Positions 37,553 through 46,150 of a DNA stretch of 64,000 bases are shown one piece after another. Made by a program: the position numbers and the translations under genes. Position 1 is the first letter of the stretch. The number at the start of each line of letters is the position of its first letter. The DNA comes from Marinobacter sp. EhC06 (GTDB taxonomy: Bacteria > Pseudomonadota > Gammaproteobacteria > Pseudomonadales > Oleiphilaceae). The notes under the pieces were generated by a model. It did not search any database. It was not told where the DNA came from and worked only from the letters and a program-made list of their open reading frames with translations. The stretch spans positions 124,001-188,000 of the forward strand of contig NZ_LXYO01000034.1 in NCBI RefSeq assembly GCF_001650915.1, given 5' to 3'.

Positions 37553-37745
37553 GAAGAGAGAGGATTCACTTTCCAAAACACGCTCCTTGCGGCACCCCTC
37601 CGGGGTCCGGCCTGCAATCGTAGATTGCAGTCGTGCGGCTTTCGCATGAAGCTTCGCTTCATAAGCGCTCGGCCCCACCCATGTGACGCTTGGGCTCCGC
37701 CATCCATGGCTCCGCACAGTTTTGGAAAGTAAATCCTCTCTCTTC
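37553..37745. repeat. 193-bp element with 27-bp terminal inverted repeats and internal hairpins
   Basis: The ends (37553-37579 and 37719-37745) are inverted copies matching at 26 of 27 positions; the left end begins GAAGAGAGAGGATTCACTTT. Between them are at least four perfect short hairpins: 37594-37606, 37612-37630 (CTGCAATC/GATTGCAG), 37646-37662 (ATGAAGC/GCTTCAT) and 37699-37710 (GCCAT/ATGGC). There is no protein-like frame. It sits between the convergent 3' ends of the DUF934 and acuI-like genes. The form suggests a MITE-like or structured intergenic repeat. Confidence 0.8.
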
Positions 37746-37769
37746 TATCCAAGCTTCGGAGTTCGGTAG

Positions 37770-37797
37770 GTCGGATTAGGCAAAGCCGTAATCCGAC
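37770..37797. repeat. REP-like imperfect palindrome
   Basis: GTCGGATTA (37770-37778) and TAATCCGAC (37789-37797) form a nine-base stem extended by GGC/GCC with an AAA loop and one bulged G. This resembles a REP-like palindrome found repeatedly between genes in gammaproteobacteria, as I recall it. It lies between the 193-bp element and the 3' end of the acuI-like gene. Confidence 0.65.
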
Positions 37798-37819
37798 AAA
37801 CAACACCAACCGGAAAGAA

Positions 37820-38821
37820 TTACCTGGAGTGATCCAGAACAATCTTCCCGGACGATTCACCTTTCAAAAACGCCTTCAACGCCCCATCAAGCTCACCACG
37901 CCCAATATCACGAGCGGAAGCCTCAGTCTTCGGACATGCCCACTCTCCTGAGAATTTCTTCCATACAGCTTCTTTCTCCGCCAGCGGAATCTCAACCGAA
38001 TCCACACCCAGCAGATTCACGCCTCGCAGGATAAACGGCAGCACGGTGGTCTGAAGACCTGGACCGGCGACAAGGCCGCAGCAGGAGACGGAGCCACCAG
38101 GCTGAATCTGCTTGAGTAGTTCCGCCAGCGGGCCACCACCCACGGTATCCACGGCGTTGGCAAACGCAGGTTTAACGAGAGGTTTCTTTTCTTCTGCCAG
38201 GGTTTCACGACCCACAACTTCCTTGGCGCCCAGAGCCTTGAGATCGTCCGCGTGGTCGGCCTTACCGCTAATGGCAACGACGTCGAATCCGAGTTTGGCA
38301 AGCAGCTCAACCGCAACGGTGCCAACCGCACCGGAGGCTCCGGAAACGGCGACTTTGCCCTGCTCCGGCTTGGCGCCCATGGTCAGAAGTTTCTGGACAC
38401 AAAGCCCGGCGGTGAGGCCGGCGGTGCCATAGATCATGGCGGTGCGGGCATTCCAGCCGGCAGGCATCGGGACGCACCACGCGGCAGGCACGCGGATGTA
38501 TTCGCCAAAGCCCCCGTCGGTGTTCATGCCGAGGTCGTAGCCGGTAACGATCACGGGGTTGCCGTTGGACGGTGTGCCCGTGGCAGATTCAACAACTTCA
38601 CCGGCGGCGTCGATACCCGGTGTATGGGGGAAAGAACGGGTGACACCCTTGTTGCCGGAGGCTGACAACGCATCCTTGTAATTCAGCGAGGAGTGGCTTA
38701 CCCGAATCAGGACCTCGCCATCGGGCAGGTCCCCGGTGCTCAGGGTTTTCTCGGCGCCGACATATTCACCGTTCTGCTCTTCAACACGCCAGGCTTTGAA
38801 TTCGGTATTGGTTGTCATCAT
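37820..38821 (-). CDS. AcuI/YhdH-type acryloyl-CoA/quinone oxidoreductase
   Basis: This 333-residue medium-chain dehydrogenase/reductase lacks the zinc ligands of alcohol dehydrogenases. It has VSHSSLNYKDALSASGNKG, PHTPGIDAAGEV, TAMIYGTAGLTAGLCV and the NADPH loop VSGASGAVGTVAVELLAKLGF, all typical of the YhdH/AcuI group, which reduces acryloyl-CoA to propionyl-CoA with NADPH. In marine bacteria this detoxifies acrylate from DMSP. No other DMSP gene is nearby, so the physiological role is open. It lies 20 bases downstream of sohB. Confidence 0.87.
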   Translation of the reverse strand: MMTTNTEFKAWRVEEQNGEYVGAEKTLSTGDLPDGEVLIRVSHSSLNYKDALSASGNKGVTRSFPHTPGIDAAGEVVESATGTPSNGNPVIVTGYDLGMNTDGGFGEYIRVPAAWCVPMPAGWNARTAMIYGTAGLTAGLCVQKLLTMGAKPEQGKVAVSGASGAVGTVAVELLAKLGFDVVAISGKADHADDLKALGAKEVVGRETLAEEKKPLVKPAFANAVDTVGGGPLAELLKQIQPGGSVSCCGLVAGPGLQTTVLPFILRGVNLLGVDSVEIPLAEKEAVWKKFSGEWACPKTEASARDIGRGELDGALKAFLKGESSGKIVLDHSR

Positions 38822-38841
38822 TGTTCCCCGTTTTCAGTGGT

Positions 38842-39903
38842 CTACTGGAACTTCTGGTTGCGGAAGGCACCCAGCACTTTCCAGACGGTGTGTTCAAGCG
38901 CTGCACTGGTCGCCAATCCGAGCTTTTCCGGAAGGGTGCGTTTGCGCTGGTATGCCACTGAGACTACGTCTGCGCGGTCGCAGGCTTCAATGAGATATTC
39001 GTCGGAGGTCTTGATCTCATCGATCAATTTTACCTCCAGCGCCCGCTTGCCAAACCAGATATCGCCATTGGCAACCGCGGCTATGTCCAGATCCGGGCGT
39101 CGTTCGCTCACATACTCTTTAAAGAGTCCGTGGGTGTCTTCCAGATCTTCCAGGAATTTCTGACGCCCTTTGTCGGTGTTTTCACCGAAAATGGTCATGG
39201 TGCGTTTGTGCTCGCCGGCTGTCAGCACTTCAAAGTCCACGTCGTTCTTTTTGAGAAAACGGTGGAAATTCGGGAGCTGGGCAACCACGCCAATAGACCC
39301 CAGAATGGCAAACGGCGAGGCAACAATCCGGTCGGCAACACAGGCCATCATGTAACCACCGCTGGCCGCGACCTTGTCGACACAGGCAGTAAGGCGAACA
39401 CCCTTGCTGCGAATGCGATCCAGCTGGGCGGCAGCAAGACCATAGGAGTGAACCAGTCCTCCGCCGCTTTCCAGACGAATAACCACTTCGTCTTTGTCCG
39501 GATCAACGATACTCAATACCGCGGTAATGGCACGGCGAAGCGGATCTGTATCACTGGCTTTGATATCACCGTCAAAATCGAGGACGTAAACACGACCACG
39601 ACTGTCGTCCTGCCCACCGGTATCCTTTTTCGCCTTGGCCGCTTTCTTCTCGGCCTTCTGCTCTTTCTTCCGGGCCTTCTGGAACGCCTTGCGTTGCTGA
39701 TCAGACATCAGCCTGGACTGAATCGTTTCGCGAAGTTTTTCGTATTTCTCGTTGAGCTTCCGGATCTTGAGCTCTCCCTCGCCCTCATGATCGCCCCGAT
39801 CCTTCTGGGCGGCAGACATGATGACAGAGATCACCACCAGGGCCGCCACCACGAAAGTAACGATCTTGGCTAAAAACAAACCGTATTCTGTCAGGAACTC
39901 CAA
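38842..39903 (-). CDS. sohB: SohB-type inner-membrane serine protease (S49)
   Basis: This 353-residue S49 peptidase has an N-terminal membrane segment (IVTFVVAALVVISVIMSAA), a charged KARKKEQKAEKKAAKAKKD linker, and the protease domain with nucleophile Ser in VAASGGYMMACVADRIVASP and Lys in GEHKRTM. It presumably cleaves peptides at the periplasmic side, as signal-peptide peptidases do. The start is TTG at 39903, supported by GGAGAAG four bases upstream of it. It is probably cotranscribed with the acuI-like gene. Confidence 0.92.
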   Translation of the reverse strand: MEFLTEYGLFLAKIVTFVVAALVVISVIMSAAQKDRGDHEGEGELKIRKLNEKYEKLRETIQSRLMSDQQRKAFQKARKKEQKAEKKAAKAKKDTGGQDDSRGRVYVLDFDGDIKASDTDPLRRAITAVLSIVDPDKDEVVIRLESGGGLVHSYGLAAAQLDRIRSKGVRLTACVDKVAASGGYMMACVADRIVASPFAILGSIGVVAQLPNFHRFLKKNDVDFEVLTAGEHKRTMTIFGENTDKGRQKFLEDLEDTHGLFKEYVSERRPDLDIAAVANGDIWFGKRALEVKLIDEIKTSDEYLIEACDRADVVSVAYQRKRTLPEKLGLATSAALEHTVWKVLGAFRNQKFQ

Positions 39904-40001
39904 AGTGCTTCTCCAACTGGATGTACAAAGGCAAGAGTGTAACTTACCGAATTTATGGTGATAAGGAGAGCAAAAAAATTAAAACAAGCGTTCGATCGAT
40001 C

Positions 40002-40030
40002 TTGACAGAGCCGACCACTAACCATAAAGT
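40002..40030 (+). promoter_or_regulatory. Sigma-70 promoter for the SCP2 gene, overlapped by an inverted repeat
   Basis: TTGACA (40002-40007) and TAAAGT (40025-40030) are 17 bases apart, giving a start site near 40037 and a leader of about 100 bases. The inverted repeat GAGCCGACC (40008-40016) / GGTCGGCTC (40041-40049) brackets the -10 region. Confidence 0.65.
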
Positions 40031-40134
40031 CGGATTGCGAGGTCGGCTCCACCCGGGCACCCGATCAGGCTCGTGCAGCCAGGGACATCAAGCCGTCGTG
40101 ATCATGACTAGACAACCATCAAAAGGGTAAAACA

Positions 40135-40449
40135 ATGTCTGTAGCTCAGGTATTTGAACAACTCGAACAGAATTTCAACGCAGACGCAGCTCAAGGCCTG
40201 GACCTGGTATTCCAGTTCGACATCGAAGACGACAAGACCTATCACCTCGTCATTAATGACGGCACCTGCAAGATGCACGAAGGCGCTCATGACGATCCTT
40301 CCGTTACCCTGATCATGAACTCCGAAACCCTGCAGGGCATCGTTTCCGGCGAGACTGACGGCATGCAGGCATTCATGGCGGGTCAGCTGCGTGCTGAAGG
40401 CGATATGATGCTGGCAACCAAGCTGGGCGAACTGTTCAAGATGGGCTGA
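40135..40449 (+). CDS. SCP2 sterol-binding domain protein
   Basis: This 104-residue single-domain SCP2-like protein shows VFQFDIEDDKTYHLVINDGTC, the DDPSVTLIMNSETLQGIVSGE stretch and FMAGQLRAEGDMMLATKLGELF. The fold binds hydrophobic ligands such as fatty acyl-CoA or lipid in the cytoplasm. No partner gene is adjacent; it is a single-gene unit with a strong promoter and a strong terminator, suggesting high expression. Confidence 0.93.
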   Translation: MSVAQVFEQLEQNFNADAAQGLDLVFQFDIEDDKTYHLVINDGTCKMHEGAHDDPSVTLIMNSETLQGIVSGETDGMQAFMAGQLRAEGDMMLATKLGELFKMG

Positions 40450-40473
40450 TTGCCCCCGGCAAGCGCTGCTAGA

Positions 40474-40501
40474 AAACCTGCGTTTCGACGCAGGTTTTTT
40501 T
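40474..40501. terminator. Bidirectional terminator after the SCP2 gene
   Basis: AAACCTGCGT / ACGCAGGTTT with a TTCG tetraloop and T runs on both strands. It can stop the SCP2 transcript and the convergent membrane-protein transcript. Confidence 0.92.
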
Positions 40502-40514
40502 GTACCCCATATTC

Positions 40515-41162
40515 CTACTGATTCCAGAACTGGACGGCCGCCCTCGCCTGCTCATTAACCGGGACAGCGACCAGGCCCGACGAAGAAAGTTTTACCTCGA
40601 AAACAGCCCCATCCCGCATCGGCATGAAGGTCATGTTCCCGTCCACAGCCTCCACAAACGGCAAGTTGAACTGCTGATCCCACTGCCAGAGATCCGGCCA
40701 GATGCCCTCGGCAAGTCCGATCACAGTTCTTGGAGCAGATCGCTCCTGCTCGAGGGAAGTGTAACGCCCGCTCAATTGTTCCAACCGATAGCCCGGTGCA
40801 ATATCAAGCCATCGGAAAGGTCCCGAAAACCGGATAATCCGGGCGTCGATCTGCCACTGATCCCCCTGAAGTGTTCTTACCGCGGCTATCTCACCCTGAC
40901 TCTGGAGCGTGACCTGCCAGATCTGCTCAGCCTGTCGCTGCGTGGAAATGGTTGCAACGGTCTGCATGCCGACCAACGACCGGTAGCTTGTGAGATTTGC
41001 CGCAACAACGAGGGCATAAAGCCCGGCGAGAATGACGCCAAATACCGCCATTCCTTTCAGCCAGGCCAGCAACCAACGGGGGTGTCTGAAAAACAGCAGG
41101 CCCGCGATCACCATTACCGCGCCTGCAGCGGCCAGTACAATGGTGGCGAGCGTATGGGACAT
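40515..41162 (-). CDS. Conserved membrane protein of unknown function, downstream of fimL
   Basis: This 215-residue protein has two N-terminal membrane helices (about 7-25 and 37-56) and a soluble beta-rich domain (VATISTQRQAEQIWQVTLQSQGE ... WLDIAPGYRLEQLSGRYTSLEQE). Homologues near fimL in pseudomonads have, I recall, sometimes been labelled efflux-pump proteins, but nothing in this sequence supports that. It starts four bases after the fimL stop and is probably cotranscribed with it. Confidence 0.75.
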   Translation of the reverse strand: MSHTLATIVLAAAGAVMVIAGLLFFRHPRWLLAWLKGMAVFGVILAGLYALVVAANLTSYRSLVGMQTVATISTQRQAEQIWQVTLQSQGEIAAVRTLQGDQWQIDARIIRFSGPFRWLDIAPGYRLEQLSGRYTSLEQERSAPRTVIGLAEGIWPDLWQWDQQFNLPFVEAVDGNMTFMPMRDGAVFEVKLSSSGLVAVPVNEQARAAVQFWNQ

Positions 41163-41166
41163 GAAA

Positions 41167-42873
41167 CTACAAACCTACATCGTCCAGCGACGATTCGGCC
41201 AGCTTCAGCAGGTCAACGTTGCGGTCTTCGCTCTTGCCGATGCTCTCGATGTAGTATTCCAGCGAGGTCAGCGCGTCGGCAAGTGCCTCAAGGACCTGAG
41301 CCGCCGGGGCTTCCTTGGCATCCAGCAAACGCTCCTGAATAGAAGCTGCCACACGTTCAAGAACCCCAGCAGCCCCAGGGTCATTGACCATCTGCAGGCC
41401 ACCCCAGATGCTGTGCAAGGTTGCAGGCAGGTTGGCCAGATGGAGTTTGTCGTAGTCGGATTCAATAAAGGCAGTAATCGCGCGCTTTGCGAGGGTCAGC
41501 GCTCCACGAGCCTCATCGGCAACCACATACAGCGCCTCTCGAAGATACACAGACTCTTCACGCTTGCGCTCGCCTCCGGCCAGTGCGTCAGTTTCCGAGG
41601 TAATGCCCCGGGTCACGATCTGCATCACGGCATCTTCAATGCCAAGCACGGAGTCAGCCAGACGGTATAGCTCATCATCACCGGGCAGCCGGGACTCTTC
41701 TTCCCAGCCGCGCAATTTACTCGCCTCTTCCCGCGAAATGCCCGCCAGCTTGTTCAGGTCCAGCATGACCAGCGTGTTGGCCAACCGCTCGAGGGCGTCA
41801 GCAATGGAAGACAATTCTGCCAGATCGGGCTCAATACCACGCTCGATAATGTCCAGTTTGTCTTTCAACTGGTTCAATTCATCCTGCAAGGCTTCTGACA
41901 GGGACTTGAGAACATCGCTGCCGGGGCCATACAACCTGCGCGCATGGGCCTCAAGCATGGAATCCGGGAAATCGGCCGGGGCGAGATGATAAGCGGAGAG
42001 CACCTGGGAAACTTCAGGGTTAGCGGAGCCACTGCGGTACAGCAGGTAGACCAGGTCCCGGATCAGCGAATCCGGCGCGTCTTTGCCAGTGGCGACCTTC
42101 CCGACGTAAACCACTTCCCGGGCGTATTTCTCAATCCGCATGAACATGCGCTTGCGAGCCTTGGTAAATACCATCGCCCGATCAAGCATGGTGTCCGCAA
42201 CGATGCCAACGAGACACCACATCTGCCCCATAGGTGCACCCTGACACAGGCGCGCAAGACCCCGGGAAGCCCGCCCGATCAGCTTCTTGTTCACGACGTC
42301 GTTGCGGTCGCGCAGAATACCGAGAAGCGCCACCTGGAAGGTCAGGCGCATGCGCCGGGCCATGATCTCGTAATCAGCCTCATTGCCTTCAAACGGCTGC
42401 AAAGTCAGGCCGGCACAGAAATCGGGACGCTCCTTGACGTCGACATCAAAGAAACAGGACTCGGGATAGGGCTTCTCCCGTCGGGCCTCCCGAAGATCAT
42501 TGATCACAGGAAGCAGCAATTCGGGATGATCTTCCCTTTGCTGGTGGTAATACTCTACATAGCGACGAAGAATAAACAGTGCGCTATTAAGTGTGGTCAA
42601 GAGGATGTTTTTGTCGTCGTTCGCGCCAACAGGTACATCGTTGGCCATGGTGACTGCTTCCTGGCACAGCAGGGTGCCGCCACGAAGCTCCACCAAAATA
42701 AAGATGCCCCGCAACTGATTGATGAAATCAACACAGTTCTGGAGATCCTCACCCCTTTCGCGGTTTTCCTGAAAGCGTTCAAGGCTGGATTCTGCCTGCT
42801 TGATCGTCTGTTCTATTTCACTTTTGACCAGATCAAACGACTGCGATTTCGTCGCGAGAGACGACTGAACCAT
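41167..42873 (-). CDS. fimL: FimL-like type IV pilus / cAMP signalling regulator
   Basis: This 568-residue cytoplasmic helical protein resembles the N-terminal part of ChpA. In Pseudomonas aeruginosa FimL supports adenylate cyclase activation and twitching. Its features are long Hpt-like helical bundles (LVKSEIEQTIKQAESSLERFQ ... CVDFINQLRGIFILVELRGG, and LANLPATLHSIWGGLQMVNDPGA) without an obvious phosphorylatable histidine motif. The position beside dnaQ and rnhA agrees with the Pseudomonas gene order as I recall it, which strengthens the call. Confidence 0.82.
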   Translation of the reverse strand: MVQSSLATKSQSFDLVKSEIEQTIKQAESSLERFQENRERGEDLQNCVDFINQLRGIFILVELRGGTLLCQEAVTMANDVPVGANDDKNILLTTLNSALFILRRYVEYYHQQREDHPELLLPVINDLREARREKPYPESCFFDVDVKERPDFCAGLTLQPFEGNEADYEIMARRMRLTFQVALLGILRDRNDVVNKKLIGRASRGLARLCQGAPMGQMWCLVGIVADTMLDRAMVFTKARKRMFMRIEKYAREVVYVGKVATGKDAPDSLIRDLVYLLYRSGSANPEVSQVLSAYHLAPADFPDSMLEAHARRLYGPGSDVLKSLSEALQDELNQLKDKLDIIERGIEPDLAELSSIADALERLANTLVMLDLNKLAGISREEASKLRGWEEESRLPGDDELYRLADSVLGIEDAVMQIVTRGITSETDALAGGERKREESVYLREALYVVADEARGALTLAKRAITAFIESDYDKLHLANLPATLHSIWGGLQMVNDPGAAGVLERVAASIQERLLDAKEAPAAQVLEALADALTSLEYYIESIGKSEDRNVDLLKLAESSLDDVGL

Positions 42874-43091
42874 AAACGCTTCCCGTTAATGTTGCGGAGA
42901 CTACCGCATCCTCTTTGGTGGTCACTGGTCCGGCAATAGCGGACCAGGCCTTTTTGTTCTGGGCCGGTTAACCCCTTTTCCGGCCAAAGCCAGTTCGCAA
43001 AAAACTGGCGAACTTATCATTACTTATAACATAAAACTCAAGTACCTCAAGAAAGGCGGAATGTAACATTTGGTACAGACCGACCCAGTTC
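42874..43091. other. Palindrome-rich gap between dnaQ and fimL
   Basis: The 218 bases hold three short palindromes close together: CTGGTCCG/CGGACCAG (42925-42947), GGCCGG/CCGGCC (42962-42985) and CCAGTT/AACTGG (42990-43008). None is followed by a T run on the minus strand, so none is a clear terminator of dnaQ. I see no gene here. Confidence 0.5.
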
Positions 43092-43802
43092 TCATTCTGC
43101 GCTCTGGAGTTTGCCCCATACGGTTTCGCCGGCCTGTTTTTCGAGCAGCGACATGAACTCCTCATGGGCTTCATTTTCTGAACTGGAGGCGCGAACCACC
43201 GAGAGTGGCGCCCTGTCCGCGGGCAGCCTTCTGATGCCGCCGTTGCCGCCACCGTTTTCGGATCCCGCATCCAGTGACAACGCGGTCTGTCCACCGGTGA
43301 GCAGCAGGTAAACGTCGGCCAGGATCTCCGCGTCCAGCAAAGCGCCGTGGAGGTCACGGTTGCTGTTGTCCACGCCGTAGCGTTTACAGAGAGCATCCAG
43401 GTTGTTTTTCTGGCCGGGGTGACGGGCCCGGGCGATGGCAAGAGAATCGACAATTGAGCAATGCTCAGCGGTTTTGCGCACCGGTTTCAGCCGGGCGAAT
43501 TCTGAATCCATAAAGCCGACGTCGAAGGCGGCGTTATGGATAACCAGTTCGGCCCCCTTAATAAATTCGAAGAACTCGTCGGCAATCTCGGCAAAACGGG
43601 GCTTATCCGCCAGGAACTCGTTGGTGATGCCGTGAACGGTTATTGCTTCGGCCTCGACCTCACGGTCCGGATTAATGTAAACGTGATAGTTGCGTCCGGT
43701 GAGCTGGCGCTCCATCAGTTCAACGCAGCCGATCTCGATGATCCGATGACCTTCGGCGGGATCGATACCCGTGGTCTCTGTATCCAGTACGATCTGTCTC
43801 AT
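43092..43802 (-). CDS. dnaQ: DNA polymerase III epsilon subunit (3'-5' proofreading exonuclease)
   Basis: DnaQ proofreads replication as part of the polymerase III core. The 236-residue protein has the DEDDh exonuclease motifs in order: RQIVLDTETTGIDP (Exo I), VIHNAAFDVGFMDSEF (Exo II) and RDLHGALLDAEILADVY (Exo III with catalytic His). A C-terminal tail past residue 190 would bind the alpha subunit. I chose ATG 43802 because the core begins there; a 22-codon upstream extension to 43868 lacks family similarity. rnhA ends 22 bases upstream in the same orientation. Confidence 0.95.
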   Translation of the reverse strand: MRQIVLDTETTGIDPAEGHRIIEIGCVELMERQLTGRNYHVYINPDREVEAEAITVHGITNEFLADKPRFAEIADEFFEFIKGAELVIHNAAFDVGFMDSEFARLKPVRKTAEHCSIVDSLAIARARHPGQKNNLDALCKRYGVDNSNRDLHGALLDAEILADVYLLLTGGQTALSLDAGSENGGGNGGIRRLPADRAPLSVVRASSSENEAHEEFMSLLEKQAGETVWGKLQSAE

Positions 43803-43824
43803 TACCTGTCCTGGTTGTCTGCTT

Positions 43825-44268
43825 TTATGCGTTGGAAAGCTCTTCGACACCGCGGTTGGCGAGCTCATCCGCCAACTCGTTGTCGGGAACCCCGGAGTGC
43901 CCCTTTACCCAATGCCAGTTGACCTTGTGGCGGGCGACTTCCGTATCCAGCTCGCGCCAGAGATCTTCGTTCTTGACTGGTTTTTTCGCAGAGGTTTTCC
44001 AGCCATTGCGCTTCCAGCCAGCCATCCATTCAGTGATACCTTTACGCACGTACTGCGAGTCAGTAAACAGCTCCACTTCGCAGGGGCGCTTAAGAGCCTC
44101 TAGCCCCCGGATGGCCGCCATGAGCTCCATGCGATTATTGGTAGTGTTGGCTTCGCCGCCGTGCAGGGTTTTACGGTTATCGCCGTAGCGCAAAACCACA
44201 CCCCAGCCGCCCGGGCCCGGGTTGCCCTTACAGGCGCCATCTGTATACAGGATTACCTTGCCGGCCAT
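43825..44268 (-). CDS. rnhA: Ribonuclease HI
   Basis: RNase HI degrades the RNA strand of RNA/DNA hybrids. The 147-residue protein has all four catalytic acidic residues in context: [17 protein letters not shown] (Asp), [10 protein letters not shown] (Glu), [11 protein letters not shown] (Asp) and [14 protein letters not shown] (Asp), plus the basic-handle segment [20 protein letters not shown]. The rnhA-dnaQ pair is a conserved arrangement in gammaproteobacteria. Confidence 0.97.
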   Translation of the reverse strand: MAGKVILYTDGACKGNPGPGGWGVVLRYGDNRKTLHGGEANTTNNRMELMAAIRGLEALKRPCEVELFTDSQYVRKGITEWMAGWKRNGWKTSAKKPVKNEDLWRELDTEVARHKVNWHWVKGHSGVPDNELADELANRGVEELSNA

Positions 44269-44296
44269 TCAGTCTCCTGGTTCGGTTATCAATAAT

Positions 44297-45094
44297 TCAC
44301 TTTAACTTGTGTGGGGGCGTGCCATTCCGGTTGCAGCTGCGGGAGGCGCCAACAGTGCCAGTCCCCGGCAGGGCAATAACCTTGCTTTGTCGCCAGACAG
44401 GCCGTCTCGGCAGCCGTGCATGCACGCGTTTTTTGGCAAGGATACAGTAATAGGCGCCTACTGGCAGGAGCCGATTTCCGGACAGACGGTTGTCAATCCG
44501 GCTGACAGGTTTGCGGCCGGCGCGTTGCAGCGGGGTTCTGAAAAACCGGGTAACGGACGCCTCGACATTGAACCCCAGCAGGTGAAGCCAGTCTTCCATC
44601 CGCCCGCGCAACAGAAAACGACCGCCCCAGGGGCCTTCGCTGCTCCTGGTGATCAACTTGCGAGCGCCCCAGAGGCTGAGCGGGTTAAAACCAAACAAGG
44701 CCATGGTGCCCTCCCCCCTGAGTACTCGCGCAGCCTCCCGGATCACCTGGTGCGGGTAAGGTGAGAAATCGGCAGTATGGTGCAATACCACGAGATCCAT
44801 GGAGTCACCGGGAAAGGCCAGTTCGTCGGCATCGCAGATGGCCACTCCGTCGGGTATGTGGGGATACCAGCGGGGCGCTGTCATGATTTTCTGGGAAAAA
44901 TCCGTGCCCGTGGCCAGTGGTAACCGATGGCTTATGCCCACCTGTAACTGCCTGGCACCTGTCAGACGCTGGAGCTCGGCGTCAACAAAGCGCCTTTGAT
45001 CCGCCAGCAGTGCCCGGCCCAGTGGGGTCTGGAACCAGCGCTCAAAGCTCTCATGTCTGGCGGAATAATCAACTGCGTCGGATTCACTCACCAA
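44297..45094 (-). CDS. SAM-dependent methyltransferase (class I, unknown substrate)
   Basis: This 265-residue protein has a degraded class I methyltransferase domain (Methyltransf_11 type): MDLVVLHHTADFSPYPHQVIREAARVLRGEGTMALFGFNP is the post-motif region. A conserved N-terminus (HESFERWFQTPLGRALLADQ) is shared with the gene found next to rnhA in pseudomonads. The C-terminal 40 residues are basic and poorly structured. The substrate is unknown. The start is a TTG (or the adjacent GTG) with GGGAG upstream. It is divergent from gloB. Confidence 0.82.
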   Translation of the reverse strand: MVSESDAVDYSARHESFERWFQTPLGRALLADQRRFVDAELQRLTGARQLQVGISHRLPLATGTDFSQKIMTAPRWYPHIPDGVAICDADELAFPGDSMDLVVLHHTADFSPYPHQVIREAARVLRGEGTMALFGFNPLSLWGARKLITRSSEGPWGGRFLLRGRMEDWLHLLGFNVEASVTRFFRTPLQRAGRKPVSRIDNRLSGNRLLPVGAYYCILAKKRVHARLPRRPVWRQSKVIALPGTGTVGASRSCNRNGTPPHKLK

Positions 45095-45187
45095 TGCGCC
45101 ACTCCCGGAAGCCCGAACCTGTGGTTGGGGCCTTGTATTTAATGCTCTATCATATCAGTCACATTCGATACGCACATGTGGGGCCCT

Positions 45188-45982
45188 ATGCTGACCATTT
45201 CTGCCATACCCGCCTTCAGTGACAACTATATCTGGTGCCTTTCCGACGCTTCCAGCGGCAAAGCGCTGATCGTCGATCCCGGCCAGGCCCAGCCGGTTCT
45301 CGAACACCTGGCCGAAAACAGCCTGACACTCGATACCATCCTGGTGACCCATCATCACCCCGATCATGTTGGGGGTGTCAAAGAACTGGTTTCCCGTTTT
45401 CCGGATTGCCGTGTAACCGGTCCCGCTGATTCCCCCTTCAAGGGTAGCACCAACCTGGTTCACCCGGGCGATGAGGTGATCTGGGAAGACATCACCTTCC
45501 AGGTTCTCGGCGTGCCCGGCCATACCCTGGACCATATTGCCTATTTCACGGATGTCGAGGTAAATGGCCGGCCAGTCCTGTTCTGCGGCGACACCCTGTT
45601 TGTTTGTGGTTGCGGCCGCCTGTTCGAGGGTTCTCCGGAACAGATGCGCCAATCTCTTCAGACCCTGAGGGCCCTGCCGGGCAAAACCGCCGTTTATTGC
45701 GCCCACGAATACACCCTCGCGAATCTCCGTTTCGCCCGCAACTGGCTTCCGAATGATGAAGGGCTACGGGATTTCGAGCAGCAGTGTCAGAACGCCCGCA
45801 ATGAAGGAAGGCCGACTGTTCCTTCCATACTTGAAGACGAGAAACGGCTGAATCCCTTCCTCCGCTGGGACGATCCGGCTGTGATGGACTCCGCCCGTGC
45901 CTATTGCGCCAGCCACGGCTTGCCGGCAGATTCCGAGAACGCCATCTTTGCGGCTATCCGCCACGGCAAGGATAACTTCTGA
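45188..45982 (+). CDS. gloB: Hydroxyacylglutathione hydrolase (glyoxalase II)
   Basis: GloB hydrolyses S-lactoylglutathione to lactate and glutathione, the second step of methylglyoxal detoxification. The 264-residue metallo-beta-lactamase-fold protein has the metal motif [16 protein letters not shown] (near residue 55), [30 protein letters not shown] and a C-terminal substrate-binding domain ([13 protein letters not shown]). ATG 45188 matches the family N-terminus ([13 protein letters not shown]). It is divergent from the methyltransferase gene, as in Pseudomonas. Confidence 0.96.
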   Translation: MLTISAIPAFSDNYIWCLSDASSGKALIVDPGQAQPVLEHLAENSLTLDTILVTHHHPDHVGGVKELVSRFPDCRVTGPADSPFKGSTNLVHPGDEVIWEDITFQVLGVPGHTLDHIAYFTDVEVNGRPVLFCGDTLFVCGCGRLFEGSPEQMRQSLQTLRALPGKTAVYCAHEYTLANLRFARNWLPNDEGLRDFEQQCQNARNEGRPTVPSILEDEKRLNPFLRWDDPAVMDSARAYCASHGLPADSENAIFAAIRHGKDNF

Positions 45983-46035
45983 CGCCCGGCGATACGCACT
46001 TAACAATTCCTCTCACAGCCGTAACGAGAGGTTCC

Positions 46036-46065
46036 TTGACCCTTTGAAAAGCGGTCCCATAGAAT
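46036..46065 (+). promoter_or_regulatory. Sigma-70 promoter candidate for mltD
   Basis: TTGACC (46036-46041) and TAGAAT (46060-46065) are separated by 18 bases. The start site would be near 46072, leaving a leader of about 79 bases before the mltD ATG. Confidence 0.55.
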
Positions 46066-46150
46066 CGTTTCAACTTTGTGAACGTAAACTGTTAAATATG
46101 CCGGGCTTTCCGATTCTGAGTCCGGCCTCAACCTGAAACCGGATGTCTAT

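Noticed and set aside
37537..37860. A 107-codon minus-strand frame through the repeat element
   Set aside because: It starts inside the acuI-like gene and reads through palindromes; it has no ribosome-binding site or protein-like pattern.
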